Positions 57,703 to 64,000 of a stretch of 64,000 nucleotides of DNA are shown here, one piece after another (the first letter of the stretch is position 1; each line of letters begins with the position of its first letter). The translations under genes and the position numbers were made by a program. The notes below the pieces were generated by a model. The model saw nothing but the letters and a program-made list of their open reading frames with translations, did not search any database and was not told where the DNA came from. The DNA is from Ovis canadensis (taxonomy: Eukaryota; Chordata; Mammalia; Artiodactyla; Bovidae): contig NC_091245.1 in assembly GCF_042477335.2 (NCBI RefSeq), positions 110,952,501-111,016,500 on the forward strand. The letters are read 5' to 3'.

Positions 57703-58479
57703 TCACAATTAATTCATTCACTGTTCTAAAATACTTCATTGTAAGAATTTTCTTCAATTTAAATATCCTTTCTGCTTTTGAAAATACTTGGTTTGTTTCA
57801 GTTTCATTTTTCAACAATAAACAAACTTGCTATAATCTTCTTGCTTGTGACTCTTTAGCTTTTCTGGGCTAAATATCTAATGATAGAATTGCATAGGATA
57901 TGTTTATTTTCAGCTCTGACAGGTAAGATCTGTTTTTCAAAATAATTTTAACAATTTTTATCAATTTACATTCCATTTATTAGGGAACCATAGCTTCCAT
58001 TGCACTGTATTTGATAGTTTTGATGTTTTGTAATCTGATAAGTATGAAATGGGCTGTGGTCTTAACTTGTAGTCTGTGGTCTTATGTTCTCTGGCTATTA
58101 ACAATATTAAAAATTTGTTCACATGCTAAATGTGTTTCATCATATAAAATCCCTGTTGCTTTCTTTTTAATCTATTATTATATTAAGCTAATCTTCTCCT
58201 TCTGATTTTTAGAAGTTCCAGGTGCTAGTATTTTATCTGTTATTTTTATTGTGAATGTTTTTCCTGTTTCTACCTTTTCCTTTTCTTGTGATTTATTTTT
58301 GAAAAATAGGAGTTAATTTTTCATGGGATAAAATTTATCATTATTTTCTTTTCTCTTTTGTATTTTTCACTATCCCAAATTATAAAAATATTCTATTATC
58401 ATCTAGATGTTTTGTAGGATGTTCTGTTTGTTTGTTTTTACATTTTAATACATCTGAAACCAATTTTTTTTTTAAAGCT

Positions 58480-58702
58480 GTGCGTGTTCATGCTCAGTTG
58501 CTCAATCATGTCTGACTCTTTGTGATCCTATGGACTGTAGCCTGCTAGGCTCCTCTGTCTATGGGATTCTCCAGTCAAGAATGCTAGAGTGAGTTGCCAT
58601 TTCCTTCTCCAGGGGATCTTCCCAACCCAGGGATTTACCTGCATATCCTGTGTCTCCTGTATTGGCAGACGGAGTCTTTACCACTGAGCCACCTGGGAAG
58701 CC
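58480..58702 (-). mobile_element. Bov-tA SINE
   Basis: Antisense copy (CATGCTCAGTTGCTCAATC to GAGCCACCTGGGAAGCC), full length. Confidence 0.92.
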
Positions 58703-58714
58703 CTTTAATGGTGT

Positions 58715-58834
58715 GGGTGCTGTTGCTTCAGCCATGTCCCACTCTTTGTGACCCTATGGACTGTAGCCTGCCAGGCTTCTCTGTCTGTGGGATTCTCCAG
58801 GCAAGAGTACTGGAGTGGGTTGCCATGCCCTCCT
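58715..58834 (-). mobile_element. Bov-tA body fragment with 12-bp TSD
   Basis: GGGTGCTGTTGCTTCAGCC to GGGTTGCCATGCCCTCCT. CTTTAATGGTGT is duplicated at 58703-58714 and 58835-58846, directly beside the previous SINE. Confidence 0.9.
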
Positions 58835-59061
58835 CTTTAATGGTGTAAGCTCATCTAATTTCAGTTTTTTCCATATGGGTAAACCAACTATTCCGGGACT
58901 ATTAATTGATGACTCTGTGCTTTCCACCAATCTGCAAAGCCAGCCCTGGTGCAAATAGTTTCTGTTATTTCAGAACTCAATTTTTCCCCCCATTGGTGAG
59001 ATTGCTTATCCCTGTAATAATACCACATCTTCTTAATTCTTATAGCCTTAGGATAAGCAAC

Positions 59062-59332
59062 GGAGAAGGCAATGGCACCCCACTCCAGTACTCTTGCCTG
59101 GAAGATCCCATGGGCAGAGGAGCCTGGTGGGCTGCAGTCTGTGGGGTCGCGAAGAGTCAGACACGACTGAGAAACTTCACTTTCACTTTTCACTTGCGTG
59201 CATTGGAGAAGGAAATGGCAACCCACTCCAGTGTTCTTGCCTGGAGAATCCCAGGGATGGGGGAGCCTGGTGGGCTGCCGTCTATGGGGTCACACAGAGT
59301 TGGACACGACTGAAGCGACTCAGCAGCAGCAG
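59062..59332 (+). mobile_element. Bov-A2 SINE with 13-bp TSD
   Basis: Dimeric Bov-A2 from GGAGAAGGCAATGGCACCCC to CTCAGCAGCAGCAG. TAGGATAAGCAAC is duplicated at 59049-59061 and 59333-59345. Confidence 0.95.
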
Positions 59333-60349
59333 TAGGATAAGCAACAGTATTTGAAAGGCAAACCCTCTACTCTTGCTTTTCTTCTTTAAGAGTGTTTTGG
59401 CTTCTCTTTGTACTTCCATATAAATTTTAGTATCAGTTGTCAATCTGGCAACCAATGAACAAAAACAACCCATTTGGGATTCTGATTGAGTTGCACCAGA
59501 GTTTTGATTAATTGAAATCTTTGTAATATTAGATCTTGCAATTCATAAGCATGGTGTACTGCTCCATTCATGTCAGTCATCTTTAGTGTTTATTAAGTTT
59601 TATAATTTTCTTAATAAAGGTCTTTATTCCTAGATATTTTCTATTTTTAAATTTAATTTTCTATCACTTTAAGTACAGAAATGTGATGAATTTTTATATG
59701 TAAATTTTGTACCAGAAAGTTTGTTAGACTCTGTTAATAATTCTAATAGTTTATCAGTAGCTTCTCTTGGATTTTCTATGCTCACAATCACATCATCTAC
59801 AAAGAATTTCTTTATTCTCAATTCGTGTATCTTTAATTCCTTTTTTCTTGCCTTACTGGGCTAGCTAGAATATTCAATTTTCAATGTTGAATAGAAGTAA
59901 ATAAAGCAGTCACCTTTATCTTGTTCTTAATCTTAAAAAGAATCCTTCAGTATTTCACCTTTAAGTATATGCTGGCTGAAGAATTGCTGTACATATGTTT
60001 TATCAGTTAAAAAAAATCTTTTATTCTTTGTTTACTAAGGGTTCTTATAAGTAGACTCTGAATTTTAAAAATGCTTTTTTGGCAGCTACTGAAATAATCA
60101 TGTCTCTTTTCCTTTAAACAATTCATTTGAGGAAAAATATAATTGGGCTGTTTAATGTTAAACAAGCTTAGCATCCTAAAATAAAACCAGCTTGGTCATA
60201 TGCCCATTTTATATATGGTTGAATTTGGCCTGGTGACATTTTGCTTGAGAGTTTTGCATCTATTTCTATGAGTGAGATTGCCCTGATAAATTTGGTATCA
60301 AGATAATTCCAACTTCATTAAATGGGGTTAGGAGTATTCCCTCATCAGG

Positions 60350-60895
60350 GAGAAAGAAATTTTATTCTACCCTTCTAGTTTCTTCTGACTGGTCTAAGAG
60401 TTAAATTGACCTGAGACATATTAGTGAGAGAAAAATCAAACAAAAGTTAAATAACAAGTACATATGTGAGAGATTCAGGAAGACTGAATAACTCACCAAA
60501 ATGACTGAAACCCTCACCTTGAATATCATGTTCAGCTAAAGAAAAAAGAGGATATTGGGAGTAGTGATTTGGGACTTCTAAGAGGAAAAAGACAATCCAA
60601 GAAAAGCAAATGTTTGATAAACAAATGTTTGCTGAGCCAGGCAGAAACAATGGGACAGAGAAATTTTAATGAGTTGACTTTGCTAGATTTCTCTCTACCT
60701 ACCATACCTGATTCATACCACAGTTACCTATAGTGATGGCTCTCTTCCTGGAATAAGCCCTCTATCTACAAACTTTTAGGCATTTAGGGGGAAGGTCAAA
60801 GATTCTTCCTGAGTCTTTGGACCTTAAAAATAACCAGCCTAAATTAATCTTCATGCTAAACAGACACATCCTGGGGGTGGCAAATTTTGCTCCCC
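60350..60895. repeat. Unclassified interspersed repeat inside the L1
   Basis: TTAAATTGACCTGAGACATA, then TGGAATAAGCCCTCTATCTA and TTGGACCTTAAAAATAACCA interrupt the antisense L1. Layout suggests an old LTR or DNA element; family unknown. Related in part to 32515-32640. Confidence 0.4.
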
Positions 60896-61947
60896 TACCC
60901 CCTTCTATTTTTATTACCCATAATAGTTTAAACTATTTCAGTCTTAAGATTGAAATTAACTTATCCTTGAATGTTGTAAATTGTTCTTGGCTTAGAGGTT
61001 TATTTGTAGACTTTTCACTACTGTCTTTATTTCTTAAAATAGTTTTCAGGCTTCTTCTTAATTCAATATTGATAAGTAATTTTTTTTCTAGAAATGTATC
61101 CATTTCATTGAAGTTTAAAATGTATTGAGACAAAGTTTTTCATAAAATTGCTTTTCATCTTTTTGTGTCTGAAAGTTCTGTCTTTATGTCTCTTTATTAA
61201 TTCTTACTAGAGTTTGTGTCTTCATTTTTTTTTTTTCTCCTTTGATGGTTTCACTAGCAGTTTACCTAAAGTTTATAAATTTTTACCTTTTTGGATCTTA
61301 TCTGTTTTATCTTTTTTTTTTATATTGTATCAATTTTTTTTCCTTCTACTTTCTTTTTTTTTAATCTTGTTTTTATAACTTCTTAGGGTGGATGCTCTAC
61401 TCACTAATTTTCAGCCTTTTATAAAAGTAACAAAAAAGCATTTTAAACTACAAAGTTCCCTCTAATAATGTTCTAAATGCTGATATGTGATTCTCTAACT
61501 ATTATTTAGTTCTAAATATTTTTTAACTTCCATTATTAGTTCCTCTTTGAACCATTGGTTAGACTATCAAATATTTGTACGTTTTAAAGTTTCTTTTTGT
61601 GACAATTTCTAGCTTAATTACATTGTGGGCTGAGACTGTGGTCTACAGAAAATATAGTTTTAAGAAAATTTTGAGACCAATTTCATGGGCCATAAATAGG
61701 TTATCATTTTTTTTTTTTAATGACTCAGGAGTACCTGAAAAGAAAGCTTTACCTCAAGCATTTAAATAATGCTGCACAAATTTTCTGTATCTCTTATTCC
61801 AGTTCTAGGACCAAGTCTGCCACATCTCTGGGCAGTTGATTCATGAAATTTTGAACCGAATCTTTGTGGTATTGAATGTGTGGTCACCAGAGGGTAGGGC
61901 AGCACCAAGAGATGGTTTTTCTTTGTTTTTCAGCCCTGAGATCTCCA

Positions 61948-62899
61948 ATGAGGACAGCCAACTACACAGAGATAAGAGAGTTTATTTTCCAAGGTTTCTC
62001 CAACTTCCAAGAACATCAGCTGAGCTCTTCATGGTGTTTCTCATCCTGTACATTCTAACTCGGGCTGGTAATGCCATCATTGTGACTGCTATCCATAAAG
62101 ACCATCACCTCCACACACCCACGTGCTTCTTTCTAAGTGTCCTGTCTACATCAGAGACTTTCTACTCCTTGTCATCATCCCATGCATGCCTTTCAGCCTT
62201 GTAGGTCTGAGCCAGTCCATATCCCTGGAGGGCTGTGGGACTCAGCTTTTTCTCTTTCTCTGCTTTGCCATCACCAACTGCCTCTTGTTGGCAGTAATGG
62301 GGTGTGGTCGCTATGTGGCTATCTGTAACCCACCTCATTACTCAGTCATCATGAACTGGAGGGTCTGTGCCATGCTGGCATTCTCTGTCAGTGCCACGGG
62401 GTTCTCACTCTCACTGGTTCAGGCTGTGGCTATTTCCAGATTGCCCTTTTGCAAGGCACTGATTGAGCATTTCTTCCCTGATGTTCGACCTGTGTTGAAC
62501 CTGGCCTGTGCTGCCCCAATCATCAATGATATCCTGACCTTAATTATTAGTCTCTTGGCCATCACAGGCCCTGCCACCTTCTTCTTCATCTCCTACATCT
62601 TCATCATCTCCACCATCCTCAAGATTGCCTCAGTTGAGGGCTGGAAGAAGGCCTTTGCCACCTGCGCCTCCCACCTCACTGTGGTCATTGTCCACTGTGG
62701 CTGTGCCTCCATTGCCTACTTCAAGCCCAAGTCAGAGAACAGCAAGGATGAGGATCAGCTGATCTCAGTGACCTACACTGTCATAACACCTTTACTAAAC
62801 CCTGCTGTGTATAGTCTAAGAAACAAAGAAGTCCAGGATACTCTGCAGAGAGTGGTGAGTAGAAATCCTTTTCCTAAGATGAGATCCCTACCCAAATAG
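61948..62899 (+). pseudogene. OR10J-family olfactory receptor pseudogene (OR10J1-like)
   Basis: Starts MRTANYTEIREFIFQGFSNF (with an N-glycosylation site), then shifts frame by a one-base loss near 62023 before FMVFLILYILT, and again near 62166 before LVIIPCMPFSLVG. From there it is open to the TAG at 62897-62899. Receptor signatures remain: KAFATCASHLTVVIVHCG in helix 6, PLLNPAVYSLRNKEVQD in helix 7. The MGYDRY motif has become MGCGRY, and helix 2 reads HTPTCFFLS rather than HTPMYFFLS, so function was lost beyond the frameshifts. Closest by eye to human OR10J1 (KPKSEN, HLTVVIVH). It could equally match one of the OR10J pseudogenes of that cluster. Confidence 0.9.
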
Positions 62900-63059
62900 G
62901 TGTGCATGCCTTCCAGGAGGAAGTCTATACTGGTAAAGTTACAAAGCCAGTATTTCAAATGATTGGCGAAGTTTCATACATCACATACAGGGCCAGAGCA
63001 AAACTGGAGCTGAGAGGCAAGCCTCTAACAAATGATTTTTCACTTCGTCAGCCTCTTTG

Positions 63060-63705
63060 TTAGCATAATAAAAACACAAGTCACTCTACAGACCTGTAAA
63101 TAAATACACACTGGCCCTATTCCAGGAGATAATTTTAAGATCAGAATGTGATCTCATGTTCATCTTGAGGCAGGAGGTAGATGAGCCTCTTTCCTCTCCC
63201 CATGGTAAAGCTATTTGGGATTTATTCCCTGTGGATTGAAACTCCAAGTCAAGAATAGCAGGACAATTAAAGGAGGAGGCTGGGCCCCACCCAGACCACA
63301 TATTTTTCATTCTTGCAGTCAGGAGACCTCCTTGACTACACATGTGCAGAAAGACTCCTTGGAGGCCAAAGAGCAGTTATGCCAAGGGAAGTTCTGCCCA
63401 GATGCCTTTTCAGTAAAATCTATCTTGGCTAAGAGATGTGTGCACTCACATGGGAGGATCCTAAGACATATGGAATATGGACTGTGAACGAGGCAAATCA
63501 AAAAGATTGGCCAAAGGAAACTTGGAAGAAATACCCAATAAAAGTAATTCAAACTACTACAAGGGTGTGACCCAGGAACTCTGAGTCTGCCTGTGTGTAT
63601 ATCCACAGGTCCTGTCCTCTTTTCCTCTTAATAAATACTTCACTTGGTTTACTACTTTCCTTCTTTGTGCTGATTCTTTTCTGCAAAGCCGAAGGGACAG
63701 GGCCC
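63060..63705 (+). mobile_element. Solo-LTR-like fossil (BTLTR1-type, class I)
   Basis: GCCTGTGTGTATATCCACAG, CTCTTAATAAATACTTCACT and TTTGTGCTGATTC follow a common ruminant LTR, with its polyadenylation signal near 63632. No internal genes follow in the window. Broken; left boundary uncertain. Confidence 0.55.
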
Positions 63706-63710
63706 TTATC

Positions 63711-63785
63711 ACTGACCACTTGTCTAGTGGCTAAGATCTGATGTTCTCTTCTCCTCAACCCAGCCTCAATCTCTTTCTGGGAACC
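63711..63785 (+). pseudogene. Decayed tRNA-Glu-like sequence
   Basis: TGTCTAGTGGCTAAGATCTG matches the D-arm side of tRNA-Glu (GTCTAGTGGTTAGGATT). CCCAGCCTCAATCTCTTTCT follows the T-arm, and GGAA closes the acceptor stem. It adjoins the LTR-like fossil. It is too degraded to be a working tRNA. Confidence 0.6.
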
Positions 63786-63864
63786 CAAGCCCCACTCCAA
63801 GCTGTTGTAGGCCGAGGCCACCCAAGGTCAATCTCAAACTTAAATTTAAAGTGACCAGTTCACT

Positions 63865-63892
63865 TTTTAATGTGGTATAAACCACATTAAAA
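63865..63892. repeat. Perfect 12-bp hairpin
   Basis: TTTTAATGTGGT, a 4-base loop ATAA, then ACCACATTAAAA. No T-run terminator or known element around it. Confidence 0.7.
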
Positions 63893-64000
63893 TCACCACT
63901 TCACTGAATCTTCTAACAAAAATTGGATGCTTGAACAAGTGGTCACCAGGAAGGATACTGTGCAGAAATCTAAGTGCCTTGTGTTTTAATACGATAAACA

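Larger units (their letters stand above)
57710..61745 (-). mobile_element. Decayed antisense L1 LINE carrying later insertions
   Basis: The 3' UTR-like part (57710-58470), then ORF2 C-terminal and reverse-transcriptase-like parts in antisense (59341-60340, 60900-61745) follow old L1 order, for example CATTGTGGGCTGAGACTGTG near 61621. Interrupted by SINEs at 58480-59332 and by an unclassified repeat at 60350-60895. No long open frame; one element or two overlapping ones cannot be decided. Confidence 0.6.

Noticed and set aside
63711-63785. A functional tRNA-Glu gene
   Set aside because: Many stem positions and the anticodon region are degraded, and it is fused to LTR-like sequence.
63865-63892. 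Hairpin as a terminator or microRNA precursor
   Set aside because: A 12-bp stem is too short for a microRNA, and rho-independent terminators do not apply in this genome.
1-64000. A previously undescribed multi-gene system
   Set aside because: The only supported host genes are FCER1A, OR10J3 and an OR10J pseudogene. Everything else long enough to code is LINE-derived or lacks any sign of selection visible by eye.

Overview
This window is a stretch of ruminant (bovid-type) nuclear genome. The diagnosis comes from the repeats: many BovB (RTE-type) LINE copies, the ruminant SINEs Bov-tA and Bov-A2, CHR-type tRNA-Glu SINEs of cetartiodactyls, a bovine-type L1 3' end, and older mammalian repeats (MIR, L2, MER20, MER5A, hAT elements). 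No bacterial, phage or CRISPR-like organisation is present.

Three host loci are supported. FCER1A, the alpha chain of the high-affinity IgE receptor, lies on the + strand at 25885-31530. It has five coding exons, all introns in the same phase, and encodes 260 residues. An intact olfactory receptor, the likely OR10J3 orthologue, lies on the - strand at 37394-38338. A frameshifted OR10J-family receptor pseudogene lies on the + strand at 61948-62899. The order FCER1A, OR10J3 (opposite strand), further OR10J copies matches the human 1q23 region.

Layout: 1-25.5 kb is gene-free and packed with retroelements, including BovB copies, SINEs and several solo-LTR-like fossils. From 25.5 to 32 kb is FCER1A, with a CHR-type SINE just upstream and MIR, L1, MER5A and Bov-tA remnants in its introns. 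From 32 to 42.8 kb is OR10J3 and mostly unrecognised sequence. From 42.8 to 44.2 kb there is a long imperfect inverted repeat. From 44.5 to 56 kb is a retroelement thicket containing a three-layer nest (SINE, BovB, BovB). From 57 to 61.7 kb is a decayed antisense L1 hosting younger insertions. The right end holds the OR10J pseudogene and an LTR-like fossil followed by a decayed tRNA-Glu-like sequence.

The genes do not form a pathway; FCER1A and the OR10J cluster are simply neighbours. I found no previously undescribed system. The most informative observations are changes at the IgE-contact tryptophans of FCER1A, the self-nested BovB insertions, the inverted repeat, and a poly(A)-only insertion flanked by a target-site duplication. 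Repeat family names come from memory of consensus sequences, and repeat boundaries are approximate unless a target-site duplication (TSD) is given.
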